Source: M55B177 sp034722275 (GTDB taxonomy: Bacteria; Chloroflexota; Dehalococcoidia; GIF9; AB-539-J10). Taken from it: a DNA stretch of 64,000 nucleotides. A model generated the notes under the pieces. It had not been told where the DNA came from, did not search any database, and worked only from the letters and a program-made list of their open reading frames with translations. The stretch covers positions 124,001 through 188,000 of the forward strand of contig JAYENW010000001.1 of the NCBI GenBank assembly GCA_034722275.1, in the 5' to 3' direction. Shown here piece after piece: positions 16,434 to 24,724 of this stretch (position 1 is its first letter; the number at the start of each line of letters is the position of its first letter). Both the position numbers and the translations under genes were made by a program.

Positions 16434-17320
16434 TCTTTCTTTTCTTCACGGCGATCTGCCTCGATGACTTCGTTCAATGCCAGTATAGCGGTTTCCAACT
16501 GGCTCTCGTCAGGTTCTCTGGTGGTCATGGCTTGCAGCATCAATCCTGGAGCTAGAAGAGTTTTTACTATGGTGTTTTTGATATGACCTGCTCCGAATTT
16601 CATAATTTCGTAACTCAGAGCGGCAATCAATGGGATGAGGACTATACGAGATAAGATGCTCAACCATAATGTTGGGCGGCCGAGTAAAGCGAAGACGATG
16701 ATAGCGATAATTAAAACGATGAAAATGAAGCTGGTGCCGCAGCGCGGATTGGCAGTAGAATAGCTTTTAATCGCTTCTACTTCTAGGGGAATACCTGCTT
16801 CATAAGCATTAACCACTTTATGCTCTGCTCCATGGTAGGCAAAAACTCTTCTGATATCTGGCATCAACCCTATTAACTTGAGATAAGCGACAAAAATGCC
16901 TATGCGGAGGAAACCTTCCACAAGATTACTCACTAAGGCAGAGCTGGTGTATGGATCAATAAAGTAGCGGGTGATAAAGAGGGGAGCAATGAAGAAAAGA
17001 GCTATAGCAAAGGCAATACCGATAATTAGCGTGCCCCACAGTAGTAACGGATGTATTTTCTCTTCCTCTTCCTCTGCTGAAGCAATTTGAGCTGAATGAA
17101 ACAAAGCCTGGGTGCCTAAAACCAGAGTTTCGATAAGCACGATGACTCCTCTTATTAAAGGAGTTTCCCTCAAGCGGCCTTTATAAATGCTGGGCAATGG
17201 TTGCTTTGTCAGGTTTAATTTACCATCAAGAGAACGCACACATATCGTGAAGTGCTCCTTGCCCCGCATCATCACTCCCTCAATGACTGCTTGTCCGCCG
17301 TGATAAAAAGGTTTTGCCAT
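16430..17320 (-). CDS. DUF1385 family membrane protein (YqhQ-like)
   Basis: A 296-residue membrane protein of unknown biochemical function. It starts with the family signature YHGGQAVIEGVMMRGKEHF (about residues 5-23), has several hydrophobic segments (near 93-115, 127-150, 198-218, 222-240) and the conserved YHGAEHKVVNAYE motif near 159-171 with polar His and Glu inside the membrane region. In other bacteria the family also neighbours rpmE, as here (44 bases upstream). Its final codon overlaps hisI tail to tail by four bases. Confidence 0.88.
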   Translation of the reverse strand: MAKPFYHGGQAVIEGVMMRGKEHFTICVRSLDGKLNLTKQPLPSIYKGRLRETPLIRGVIVLIETLVLGTQALFHSAQIASAEEEEEKIHPLLLWGTLIIGIAFAIALFFIAPLFITRYFIDPYTSSALVSNLVEGFLRIGIFVAYLKLIGLMPDIRRVFAYHGAEHKVVNAYEAGIPLEVEAIKSYSTANPRCGTSFIFIVLIIAIIVFALLGRPTLWLSILSRIVLIPLIAALSYEIMKFGAGHIKNTIVKTLLAPGLMLQAMTTREPDESQLETAILALNEVIEADRREEKKD

Positions 17321-17363
17321 TGGGATATATGAATCCTATTGAAAAATGTGAGGAAAAAGCTGC

Positions 17364-17570
17364 TTAGTCCTTTATATTGTAGCGTTTCTTAAATCGCTCC
17401 ACTCTTCCCATAGTATCCACTATCCTTTGTGTCCCTGTATAGAAGGGATGACATTTGCTGCATACCTCTACCCTGATCTCTGGCTTGGTGGAACCTGTAG
17501 TGAAAGTGTTGCCGCAGAGACAGCTTACCTTGGCATTATCATAGTATTTGGGATGGATTTTATCCTTCAT
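17364..17570 (-). CDS. rpmE: 50S ribosomal protein bL31 (zinc form)
   Basis: A 68-residue protein of the large subunit. It starts MKDKIHPKYY and keeps the zinc-binding cysteines (CLCG near 17-20, CSKC near 37-40) of the C+ type, followed by HPFYTG. Its start overlaps the end of rpmA by 11 bases. Confidence 0.97.
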   Translation of the reverse strand: MKDKIHPKYYDNAKVSCLCGNTFTTGSTKPEIRVEVCSKCHPFYTGTQRIVDTMGRVERFKKRYNIKD

Positions 17571-17817
17571 TGTATATGCTTACTTTCTTTTTATATTTAG
17601 TCGCCGCCTCGTATTTAACATAGCCATCTGTTAAGGCGAAGAGCGTATAGTCTCTCCCTATACCAACATTGATTCCCGGGAATATGCGAGTGCCACGCTG
17701 TCGCACTAGGATATTCCCAGCACGAACTTTCTCCCCTCCATATCTCTTGACTCCGAGGCGCTTTGATTGACTATCGCGCCCACCTCTTATACTGCCACCA
17801 GCTTTTTTATGTGCCAT
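17560..17817 (-). CDS. rpmA: 50S ribosomal protein bL27
   Basis: Located near the peptidyl transferase centre of the ribosome. The 85-residue protein starts MAHKKAGGS and includes GRDSQSKRLGVKRYGGE, as in the whole family. There is no N-terminal cleavage extension of the Firmicutes type. Two bases separate it from the stop of rplU, giving the usual rplU-rpmA order, extended here by rpmE. Confidence 0.97.
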   Translation of the reverse strand: MAHKKAGGSIRGGRDSQSKRLGVKRYGGEKVRAGNILVRQRGTRIFPGINVGIGRDYTLFALTDGYVKYEAATKYKKKVSIYNEG

Positions 17818-17819
17818 GG

Positions 17820-18140
17820 TTACTCTTTCGACTTAACAACTTCATTTATTAATAATCTGGTATATGTCTGGCGATGTCCCCTTTTTCTGTGATGGCGAAC
17901 TTTAGGTTTATACCTGAAGGCTATGATTTTATCTCCTTTAACCTCTCCTAGAGAAGTGGCGATAACCTTAGCACCCTTAACGATAGGATTGCCCATGATC
18001 GTATTTTCATTGTCATCAATAAATAACACCTGGTCCAGTTCCACAGTGTTGCCTTCAGATATGTTGAGACGCTCAACTTCTACCGTTTGTTTTGGGGCGA
18101 CTTTATACTGTTTGCCCCCTGTTTCAATAACAGCGTAAAT
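17820..18140 (-). CDS. rplU: 50S ribosomal protein bL21 (ATT start codon)
   Basis: Large-subunit protein. The first in-frame ATG at 18048 or below would remove the conserved N-terminus, but the frame continues upstream through the family start YAVIETGGKQYKV to an ATT at 18138-18140, preceded by GGAGG with a 7-base spacing and by a strong promoter. Translating ATT as the initiator gives 106 residues beginning (M)YAVIETGGKQY, the normal length and start of bL21. No ATG, GTG or TTG lies between the Shine-Dalgarno and the conserved motif. The C-terminal half, with FRYKPKVRHHRKRGHRQ near 75-91, is typical. A sequencing error (ATG read as ATT) is the main alternative. Confidence 0.9.
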   Translation of the reverse strand: MYAVIETGGKQYKVAPKQTVEVERLNISEGNTVELDQVLFIDDNENTIMGNPIVKGAKVIATSLGEVKGDKIIAFRYKPKVRHHRKRGHRQTYTRLLINEVVKSKE

Positions 18141-18168
18141 TTTATTACCTCCGTTCTTATGTCTTCAG

Positions 18169-18198
18169 ATTTTATCAGCCCAGATTGTTGAGTGTCAA
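18169..18198 (-). promoter_or_regulatory. Strong promoter of rplU-rpmA-rpmE
   Basis: On the minus strand a perfect TTGACA (18193-18198) is followed after 18 bases by TAAAAT (18169-18174). The leader to the ATT start of rplU is only about 20-25 bases and contains GGAGG. Confidence 0.7.
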
Positions 18199-18326
18199 AC
18201 TTCGTAGAAAAGAGACTGCTGTCAAGATTCAGCAGGTCAAGTTCATTGTCAATCTGCCTTTCTTCCTGTTGTTGCGAGTGGTGAACCCTGAAGCAATCTT
18301 CCTGCCTTTCCCATCCTTTGATTTCC

Positions 18327-19445
18327 TCAAGGCAAGTCTTTGGTTCCCGACTTCTTTCTCTTGCGACGCCACCAGTAGACTACGCCGCCAATAACTATCC
18401 AGACAGGACTGAAAATGCCAATCCAGATAAATATCTTCGCCAGCACATGACCGAAGGAGACCAGGCCGTGCCAGGCTCCACTGACGACGCTGCCAGCGCT
18501 CCAGCCAGGGAGGACGGTAATATACTCGCTCCTGGGTTCAGTCTCCGTGTTACCCCGGTCATCCGTTACCTTAAGAGAAACAGTGTAGCTGCCAGCGCTC
18601 TTATAAGTGTGGGTTGGAGACTTGCTGGTGCTGGTATCCCCATCGCCGAAGTCCCATTCATAGCTGTAGGGTGGAAAACCGCCGGCAATTTGGCTTTCAA
18701 ATTCGACCTTCTGCCCTTCTTTCACCCTCGTCTTGCGAGCAGTGAATATGACATCAAGCGCAGCCTGCTCCAGACGCACTTCAATAAGTGACGTAGCGGA
18801 GGTTCGCTCCAGATACTGCATACGCCCCTTCGTCTGTTCAATTTCGCCTCTTGTCTTTGAGAGCTCTCGCTGAACATCGAGGATATCCTCTACTGTTTCC
18901 GCCTTCTCCATTATCCGGAGTAATTGTTCTTCAGTTGCCTCCAGATTTTGCAACCTGGTGCTCAGGTCAACATAATCTTCGGTTACATCCTTGCTGGATG
19001 TGCTCTCAGAGCTTACCTCAACTGCCAGCTTGTGTAGTGCCTTCATGGCATCATTAAAATGCTCTGCGGGCACGCGAATAGTAATACTCCCGGCGAGTCT
19101 TTCCCCTTCCGCCCACCTTTTTGAAGAAACCACATATCCCCCAAAGCTGTCAGCGAGTTCGGCAATCTGGTCTATGCCAGCAGGAACATCCTCCACTACC
19201 AGCAACATATCCCCGGTGCGCACAATCATGCGCTCGGTAGCCCAGGGCTGACCCACGTCAGTCATCGTCACCGGTGCCCCCTCACCTCCCCTTGCTGGTG
19301 ATGGTGTTGGCGTCGGCATTGGTGTTGGTGTTGGCATTGGAGGTGGCGCTGGTTTGGGTGGGGCTATCGCTGCAGGCGCACAGGCACTGGTTAACACCAG
19401 CACCAGAATTAACACTGGTAGTGAAAATTTGAGCAACTTATTCAT
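18327..19445 (-). CDS. Lipoprotein with DUF4349 and PKD domains and a C-terminal membrane anchor
   Basis: A 372-residue envelope protein of unknown function. Residues 1-22 form a lipoprotein signal ending in the lipobox TSAC. A Pro/Thr-rich spacer (about 25-55) leads to a DUF4349 domain (about 65-235) that contains a coiled coil near 150-205. Then comes a PKD beta domain (about 240-312, with YEWDFGDGD and SPTHTYKSAGSYTVSLKV). A membrane helix (about 335-360) is followed by a basic tail RRKRKKS. DUF4349 proteins usually end in such an anchor; the inserted PKD domain is unusual. It is 10 bases downstream of the SIMPL gene and belongs to the envelope cluster governed by the ECF sigma at 23183-23719. 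Confidence 0.82.
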   Translation of the reverse strand: MNKLLKFSLPVLILVLVLTSACAPAAIAPPKPAPPPMPTPTPMPTPTPSPARGGEGAPVTMTDVGQPWATERMIVRTGDMLLVVEDVPAGIDQIAELADSFGGYVVSSKRWAEGERLAGSITIRVPAEHFNDAMKALHKLAVEVSSESTSSKDVTEDYVDLSTRLQNLEATEEQLLRIMEKAETVEDILDVQRELSKTRGEIEQTKGRMQYLERTSATSLIEVRLEQAALDVIFTARKTRVKEGQKVEFESQIAGGFPPYSYEWDFGDGDTSTSKSPTHTYKSAGSYTVSLKVTDDRGNTETEPRSEYITVLPGWSAGSVVSGAWHGLVSFGHVLAKIFIWIGIFSPVWIVIGGVVYWWRRKRKKSGTKDLP

Positions 19446-19455
19446 TTTTATCTCC

Positions 19456-20235
19456 TTACTTCAGTATAGCATAGGCTACCTGAAGTGTAAGGCTGATTTT
19501 CGTCTCTCCAGGGCTGATTGGTGGTGGGGCTGTTGGTGTTGGTGTTGGTGCCATTGAGCCCACATACATGTCATACATGTCCCAAGTGCGGGGGGCCTGG
19601 ATTCCCTCAGAGACATAGGTCGCCTTGCCTAGAGTAACCCCGGCAAGATCAGCTAATTGTTTTGCTTTGGCTTCGGCATCAGCCATTGCCTTTTCTCTTA
19701 GTTCTGCATAGTAGGTGGAAGGCTTTTCCACAGAGAAGCTTATGCCTTGTATGCGAACGAGGTCTCCACCAGCTTCAGCTGCGGCATCGATAATAGTGCC
19801 GACCTTATCTATATCCCTTATCTTAGCACTCACCGTATTAGTTACTTGATAGCCAATTACAATTTCCTCATCTGTCTCTCTATCCCACTTTGTTCTTTGG
19901 CGAATGCTGAAATACCGGGTCTGGATATCCTTTTCATCCACCCCGCTGTCCTTCAGTGACGCCATCACTTTATCCATGGCTTCGCTTGCCTCAGCTTGAG
20001 CCTCGGCCACAGTGGCCTTCCGGGATTCGACGCCCAGCCTCAAGGTAGCAATATCAGGGGTAACGCTGACCTCTCCCTTGCCGGTGACCCAAATCCCTTG
20101 CTGCTGGGTTTCTAAGTTCACTTGCAAGCCCTTTGGCAGCCCTATCTGGCTGGCGCCCCCCGGGCTGCAACCACACAAGCCGACTGTTGCTAGTACCAAT
20201 GTTAGCCCTATTGCCAATAACCATTTCCTTTTCAT
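19456..20235 (-). CDS. SIMPL (DUF541) domain lipoprotein
   Basis: A 259-residue secreted lipoprotein (signal with lipobox LCGC near residues 20-23). The SIMPL domain spans about 48-255, starting WVTGKGEVSVTPDIATLRLGV. SIMPL proteins are found in the periplasm or outside the cell, and some form ring-like oligomers; no enzymatic role is known. A short Thr/Pro stretch (PTPTPTAPPP, near 231) interrupts the last part of the domain. It lies 75 bases downstream of the Ig-repeat gene and 10 bases upstream of the DUF4349 gene, so they are likely one message. Confidence 0.85.
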   Translation of the reverse strand: MKRKWLLAIGLTLVLATVGLCGCSPGGASQIGLPKGLQVNLETQQQGIWVTGKGEVSVTPDIATLRLGVESRKATVAEAQAEASEAMDKVMASLKDSGVDEKDIQTRYFSIRQRTKWDRETDEEIVIGYQVTNTVSAKIRDIDKVGTIIDAAAEAGGDLVRIQGISFSVEKPSTYYAELREKAMADAEAKAKQLADLAGVTLGKATYVSEGIQAPRTWDMYDMYVGSMAPTPTPTAPPPISPGETKISLTLQVAYAILK

Positions 20236-20310
20236 CTGATAAAACCTCCTTTTATTATTTGAATTAACTGGTAAGGCTCAACCTTCTTAAACTACAGGCG
20301 CTCACCTCCT

Positions 20311-21861
20311 TTATCGTCTCTTTGCGCCAAGAAGATAAAGCAGGGCAGCAATGAGCACCACGGCTATAACTATGATAATGATGAACGCCCATAAGGGCAG
20401 AAGCCCGGATTGGAAAGAATAAGCTCCTGTCCAGCCGCTGTCATTCTGGGCACTGTCTATTGCCTTTACCCTCCAGTAATAGGTGCCATAGGGTAGCGCC
20501 TGCCCCTGGGGCAAGGTATAGCTAGTCTCAGTTAACCCGCTGATTTCAGTAACCACCAGACTAACGAAACCTGGATCACTGGCAATCTGTAATTTGTAGC
20601 TCACTCCACTGGGGTCTGTCACCGCCGTCCACTGGGAAGTAGCAGTTTGACTACTGATAAATCCTATCCTGGTGCCATTGGTCGGCAAACTAAGCGTGGG
20701 CTTGGCTGGTGGATTCGATTCCATAACGAATTTCATGCTGGCTGTGTTGCCTGAGGCATCGGTGACTGTTACAGTATGCTCACCATGTTTGCTCTTGGGC
20801 GCTGAGAAACTGGTAGAGAAACTGCCTTTGCTATTACTTGTAGCGGTAGCCACCTGAGTGGCGTCATATTTAACAGTTACCGATTTGCTGCCGGCAAAGC
20901 CGGTGCCGCTGCCACTCAAGCTCGTGCCCACATCCCCCGAAGTTGGCGTTAGCGTTACCTTAGGCGATACGGTAAATTCCTTATCGCTAATAGTAGTGGC
21001 TGAAGTAGAACTCCCATAAGCATCAATCTTGTGGTTTCCCTTGGTGCTGGCAGGAACTTCAAAGGAAGTCTCCCAGTTGCCATTCTCATCAGCTTCAGTT
21101 TGCTTGACGACCTCATCATCGTAGGTTATCTTGACATCCTCCTCTTCTTCGTCAAATCCACTGCCCTTTACCGTGACTATATCACTCACAGAACCTGATG
21201 ATTTGCTTACACTTATGCCTGGTTTTACCTCAAAGGTAATATCCTCGACTTCTGAGAGACTGCTATCATCACCTTTAGCATCTATCTTATGGTCTCCCTT
21301 GCTGGAGGCAGGAACGGTAAAGGTTACCCCCCAACTGCCATACTCATCGGCATCAATACCTTCCTTTACCGTCTCATAATCGCTGCCGTCAAAATAATAC
21401 CTTAGCTCAATGTTATCCTCGTCTTCCCCAAATCCAGTGCCTTTCATGGTAACTTCAGTGCCCACGGGGCCTTCGGCGTCATCAGGCTGTGTTATCTCCA
21501 GTTTTGCCTTAACTTCAAAGCCTGTGTAGATAAAGTAGTCATCATTAGTATCGCAAACTCTAATTTCATGACTTCCACTAGCAGATTCAGGGATTTCAAA
21601 GTAATCTGTTTCCAGGCTGCCTCCGCTGCTTATATAATCCTTGTCAACCATTTTCCAGTCATTGTTTAGCTCATAATAGACCCAGACTGTTCCGTAGTAA
21701 TCACTGAGATCTTCCCCATAAAGGCGTATTTCATCTCCCACATAGCCCGAGGAGTCTGAGAGCCAGATTGCAGGTTCATCAGCTTGGGCCAAAATGGCCA
21801 GGGCCGGAATGGCTATAAGGCAGACGGCAAAAGCAATTACCAACCTGGATACTAATTTCAT
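20311..21861 (-). CDS. Secreted, membrane-anchored protein of Ig-like (IPT/TIG-like) repeats
   Basis: A 516-residue protein with an N-terminal signal peptide (1-27, ending near AQA), about four beta-sandwich repeats of roughly 90 residues each (about 30-118, 119-212, 213-300, 301-385), a fibronectin type III-like domain (about 390-485, with YYWRVKAIDSAQNDSGW) and a C-terminal membrane helix (about 490-511) ending GAKRR. The repeats share VxGxGF near their start and a PAS(S/T)KGxHKI element near their end. The middle repeats are strongly acidic. I infer a cell-surface or S-layer-associated protein. A 29-base motif identical at 28 positions to that in front of the ECF sigma gene precedes it at 21885-21913, making it a likely direct target. 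Confidence 0.8.
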   Translation of the reverse strand: MKLVSRLVIAFAVCLIAIPALAILAQADEPAIWLSDSSGYVGDEIRLYGEDLSDYYGTVWVYYELNNDWKMVDKDYISSGGSLETDYFEIPESASGSHEIRVCDTNDDYFIYTGFEVKAKLEITQPDDAEGPVGTEVTMKGTGFGEDEDNIELRYYFDGSDYETVKEGIDADEYGSWGVTFTVPASSKGDHKIDAKGDDSSLSEVEDITFEVKPGISVSKSSGSVSDIVTVKGSGFDEEEEDVKITYDDEVVKQTEADENGNWETSFEVPASTKGNHKIDAYGSSTSATTISDKEFTVSPKVTLTPTSGDVGTSLSGSGTGFAGSKSVTVKYDATQVATATSNSKGSFSTSFSAPKSKHGEHTVTVTDASGNTASMKFVMESNPPAKPTLSLPTNGTRIGFISSQTATSQWTAVTDPSGVSYKLQIASDPGFVSLVVTEISGLTETSYTLPQGQALPYGTYYWRVKAIDSAQNDSGWTGAYSFQSGLLPLWAFIIIIVIAVVLIAALLYLLGAKRR

Positions 21862-21884
21862 TTAATTCGCCTCCTTTATTGTTA

Positions 21885-21913
21885 TATACGATGGAGTGAA
21901 CAATGTATCACAC
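21885..21913 (-). promoter_or_regulatory. ECF-type promoter motif, copy 1 (Ig-repeat gene)
   Basis: This 29-base block matches 23753-23781 at 28 of 29 positions. On the minus strand it reads from a -35-like GTGTGATAC to a -10-like CGTATA with about 16 bases between. It ends 24 bases before the ATG at 21861. The surrounding bases are unrelated, so the match is specific to this element. Confidence 0.75.
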
Positions 21914-21992
21914 CTCTCATAGAGTTCTTAAAACTGCATCTCACTTTGTATAACGCATAAAGGTGCTATTGCTTTATACCCCTCCAATTACT

Positions 21993-23180
21993 TCACTGCA
22001 GAGGTATATTAAACTCCCATGGGCCTTGCCAATCACCGAACTTAGTTATGGTAAAGGTTAATTCCCTGGCATCGCTGGGCAGGGGGTCAAGGTTGTTCCA
22101 AATGAGTTCTGTCCCTTGGTCAAGGAGGCGTTCTGCTGCATAACCGGCATCTTTGGCGGAGCCATCTACAGTATATTGAGCATGAATAGGAATCAGCTTC
22201 GCAAGCAGTGTGTCAGTGCCCTCCTCAGTTAGTCGGGTAGTGGTAAAGGCATAAAATTTAGTTTCTCCTGCTGATAGCTCCACTCGCTCCAGGGTGATGG
22301 TTATTCTGTTCGCCGTCTGAGACTGGTTTACTTCAATAGTCTTCTCCATAGCTCCTTGGGGGAATTGGATAAGCACTTTGGTTATGGTACCAAAGCCCAT
22401 TCCCGATCTCGTTGTCGGTGGCGTACCTTTAGTAACAGTAATGCCCTGGACATCTAGATAGTACCAGCCTGGAGCTACCTGCTGCCCACTATCGTCCTGT
22501 TGCTCCCAGACCAGGGTATATTTTGCTATTTCTCCCGGTTGCAAGCGAAGCTCTTCCGAGCCTTCGGCGAAAGCACGAATTGTTTCCCATGGTCTGGGTC
22601 GCATAACTTGCATCCTGGGAGGAAATGGGGTTATCGTGATAGATTCTGAGCTGGCATTCTTAAACTCGAACTCAATCTCGACGTCTTCCCCGGGCAAACA
22701 GGCACTCTTTGCTGGAGTTGCCTCTAGCTCCAGAAAGTTGGGTGTTGGCCAGGGAGGTGGAGGTGTTGGTGTAGGAGCGGGTGTTGGTGTGGGGATAGGC
22801 ATTGGCGCAGGTGCTGAAGGCGGAGTAAGTATTCCTGTTCCCCAGATGATGCCAGCAGCGGCAATGACCAGGAGCGAAGCTGCTACTGCCCGCCACATGG
22901 GTCGCTGTGGAAGCAGGTGCTTCAATCCTTCCCGGAAGCGATTACGTTTCGGTCTCTCCTGCTCCATTTCGCTTAACTTGGAGAGTAAGCTATCCTTGAG
23001 TTGGGCTTTGAAGGAGGGGCGAGGAGCTCCTTTGAGATCGATCAGCTTCCGAGCGAAATCAATTGCCTCCCGGTAATCATCGGGCATATCAGGGTAAGGC
23101 TCTATTTTCTCCCCGGCTAGCATTTCATCTACAGCCTCTGAGAATTCTCGAACAAAGTCCTGCTCTTTTTCCTTTGCCAT
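21993..23180 (-). CDS. Membrane protein with sigma-binding-like N-terminus and large outer domain, putative anti-sigma factor
   Basis: A 395-residue protein. Residues 1-95 are charged, helical and presumably cytoplasmic. One membrane helix follows (about 96-118, AVAASLLVIAAAGIIWGTGI), then a Pro/Thr/Ala hinge (about 120-147, including PTPTPAPTPTPPPP), then about 245 residues of beta-rich outer domain, with a first Ig-like part (about 150-280) and a second part (about 280-395). It begins 2 bases after the ECF sigma gene, the standard place for its regulator. It has no zinc anti-sigma motif. I infer that it senses an envelope condition with the outer domain and releases the sigma factor. Confidence 0.72.
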   Translation of the reverse strand: MAKEKEQDFVREFSEAVDEMLAGEKIEPYPDMPDDYREAIDFARKLIDLKGAPRPSFKAQLKDSLLSKLSEMEQERPKRNRFREGLKHLLPQRPMWRAVAASLLVIAAAGIIWGTGILTPPSAPAPMPIPTPTPAPTPTPPPPWPTPNFLELEATPAKSACLPGEDVEIEFEFKNASSESITITPFPPRMQVMRPRPWETIRAFAEGSEELRLQPGEIAKYTLVWEQQDDSGQQVAPGWYYLDVQGITVTKGTPPTTRSGMGFGTITKVLIQFPQGAMEKTIEVNQSQTANRITITLERVELSAGETKFYAFTTTRLTEEGTDTLLAKLIPIHAQYTVDGSAKDAGYAAERLLDQGTELIWNNLDPLPSDARELTFTITKFGDWQGPWEFNIPLQ

Positions 23181-23182
23181 TT

Positions 23183-23719
23183 TTATCCCTCTTTAAATTT
23201 ATCCCTTAGCTTGCATATCACCCGATAAAGTATTGTCCCTACATTCGATTCAGAAAGGGTAAGTATTTTGGCAATCTGACGATTAGTTAGCTCGGCTCCA
23301 AACTTCAGGGAGACGATCTCCCGCTCCTGCTGGGGAAGTTCCCTTAGGTATGTATTTAAATTTTGTAGTTCTTCCTTTCTGATAACCTTCTCCTCAGGAG
23401 ATATTTCTTCTGAAGCTGGCTCAAGTGTTTCTTCAATAGAGACAGTAATCTTCCTGCTCTTAACCCGGTAGTGATCAATGACAGTATTGCGGGCAACAGT
23501 CATAAGCCAGGTAGAAAAAGCTGCTTTGTCTGAGCGGTAGCTATCAAGCCTTGTTAGCACCTTCTCAAATACAGCTGAAGTTAAATCCTCAGCTAAATCT
23601 ATATCACCCACCTGATAACTGATGTAGCGAAAGACTTTGGGCAGATAATACTCATAGAGCTGGGCAAAGGTCTCTCTGGCGCTCTCAGCCCTTTTATCTG
23701 GCCGCAACCTTAATCCCAC
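23183..23719 (-). CDS. ECF RNA polymerase sigma factor (second of two)
   Basis: A 178-residue alternative sigma factor. Region 2 (about 18-90) includes DLAEDLTSAVFEKVL and FSTWLMTVARNTVIDHYR; an acidic linker (about 95-118) leads to region 4 (about 120-175) with LPQQEREIVSLKFGAELTNRQIAKIL and a helix-turn-helix. It is followed after 2 bases by a membrane anti-sigma-like gene. The 29-base motif at 23753-23781, 33 bases before the ATG, is repeated in front of the downstream Ig-repeat gene, suggesting that this sigma factor drives its own gene and an envelope regulon. Confidence 0.93.
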   Translation of the reverse strand: MGLRLRPDKRAESARETFAQLYEYYLPKVFRYISYQVGDIDLAEDLTSAVFEKVLTRLDSYRSDKAAFSTWLMTVARNTVIDHYRVKSRKITVSIEETLEPASEEISPEEKVIRKEELQNLNTYLRELPQQEREIVSLKFGAELTNRQIAKILTLSESNVGTILYRVICKLRDKFKEG

Positions 23720-23752
23720 TTAAATAACCCCAAAGCCTTTCTCTATTTTAAT

Positions 23753-23781
23753 TATACGATGGAGTGAAGAATGTATCACAC
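23753..23781 (-). promoter_or_regulatory. ECF-type promoter motif, copy 2 (sigma factor gene)
   Basis: Differs from the copy at 21885-21913 at a single base in the spacer. On the minus strand it carries GTGTGATAC and CGTATA about 16 bases apart, in the place expected for an autoregulated ECF promoter. Confidence 0.75.
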
Positions 23782-23814
23782 TGAAGATTTACAACAACAG
23801 AAAAGAGAAAGTTT

Positions 23815-24570
23815 CTAGCGATTAGCCTCTAGCCAATCTAAGACGGTAGTCATTGCTACCTCTTCTAGGCGTAGCTTGTGCTTGGCGCCGGGAATTATGG
23901 TTAACTCTTTGGGTTCTTTGGCTTTTTCATATAGCCTGTACGCATGCTCCAGAGGCACCACTTCATCAGCATCTCCGTGGATTAAAAGCAGAGGGTGTGG
24001 GGATATCCTGTCTATCCAGTTAATTGGAGAAACTGCTTTGAAGCCGTTTAACCATTCTTCAGGTGATGGTGGGAATCCCTTGTCTTTAATGGCTCCAATT
24101 TGGCGAAAATGCTCAATGGAGGACAAAAGCGTTTCTTTGCTCTCCAGAGAGCTAAACTCAGCAGGACAGGCGCAAGTCACTATTGAGGATATTCTGGGAT
24201 CGTGAGCTGCAGCATGAACGCTTACTGCTGCCCCACCACTGAAGCCAAGGAGACAAACACGCCTCCTGTCTATTTCCTCAAGACTGAGAAGGAAGTCAAG
24301 GGCAGATTGCAAGTCCCTGCCCCAGCCTAGAATGTCAAGGTTGCCCTGGCTCCTTCCCGCCCCTCGAAAGTTAAATATCAAGGTAGCAAATCCAGCGGCA
24401 CAAAATCTTTCTGCTAGCACAGGATAACCCCTATCATTGGGATTATAAGGCATAGCGGGAATTCCGTGGCAGATACACAAAGCAGGACAAGGCTTGTTTC
24501 CTGGAGGGATAAAAATCTCGCCATCAAGTTCAAGTCCATCAACCTTCAAGCTAATTTCTCTTGAGTCCAT
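23815..24570 (-). CDS. Alpha/beta hydrolase
   Basis: A 251-residue cytoplasmic serine hydrolase of the dienelactone hydrolase/acyl-peptidase-like group. It has an oxyanion region ICHGIPAMPY near 33-42, the nucleophile elbow GFSGGAAV near 108-115, the acid in IHGDADEVVP near 195-204 and a His in GAKHKL near 226. The substrate cannot be read from the sequence. It is divergent from ubiE and lies outside the ECF motif at 23753-23781. Confidence 0.88.
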   Translation of the reverse strand: MDSREISLKVDGLELDGEIFIPPGNKPCPALCICHGIPAMPYNPNDRGYPVLAERFCAAGFATLIFNFRGAGRSQGNLDILGWGRDLQSALDFLLSLEEIDRRRVCLLGFSGGAAVSVHAAAHDPRISSIVTCACPAEFSSLESKETLLSSIEHFRQIGAIKDKGFPPSPEEWLNGFKAVSPINWIDRISPHPLLLIHGDADEVVPLEHAYRLYEKAKEPKELTIIPGAKHKLRLEEVAMTTVLDWLEANR

Positions 24571-24724
24571 TTTTATATTAATTATGTTGAGAGCGTTTGG
24601 TCTTCACTTGAAAAAAGTGACGAATACAATTAATTGTGTTTCTAAGTATACCACGCTTGCAAAGAAATGGCCTTCTGGTGTAGAAAGGATGCTATTGAAT
24701 TCAGTTGTAGTTATTAAGAATTAA

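Noticed and set aside
19290..19350. GT-rich simple repeats here and at 19520-19555 and 22740-22800
   Set aside because: They are in frame and encode the Pro/Thr hinges of three exported proteins, so they are coding repeats and not independent satellite DNA.
22636..23076. Open plus-strand frame of 146 codons
   Set aside because: It is antisense to the anti-sigma-like gene, Gly/Val-rich because it reads the Pro/Thr hinge backwards, and has no ribosome site.
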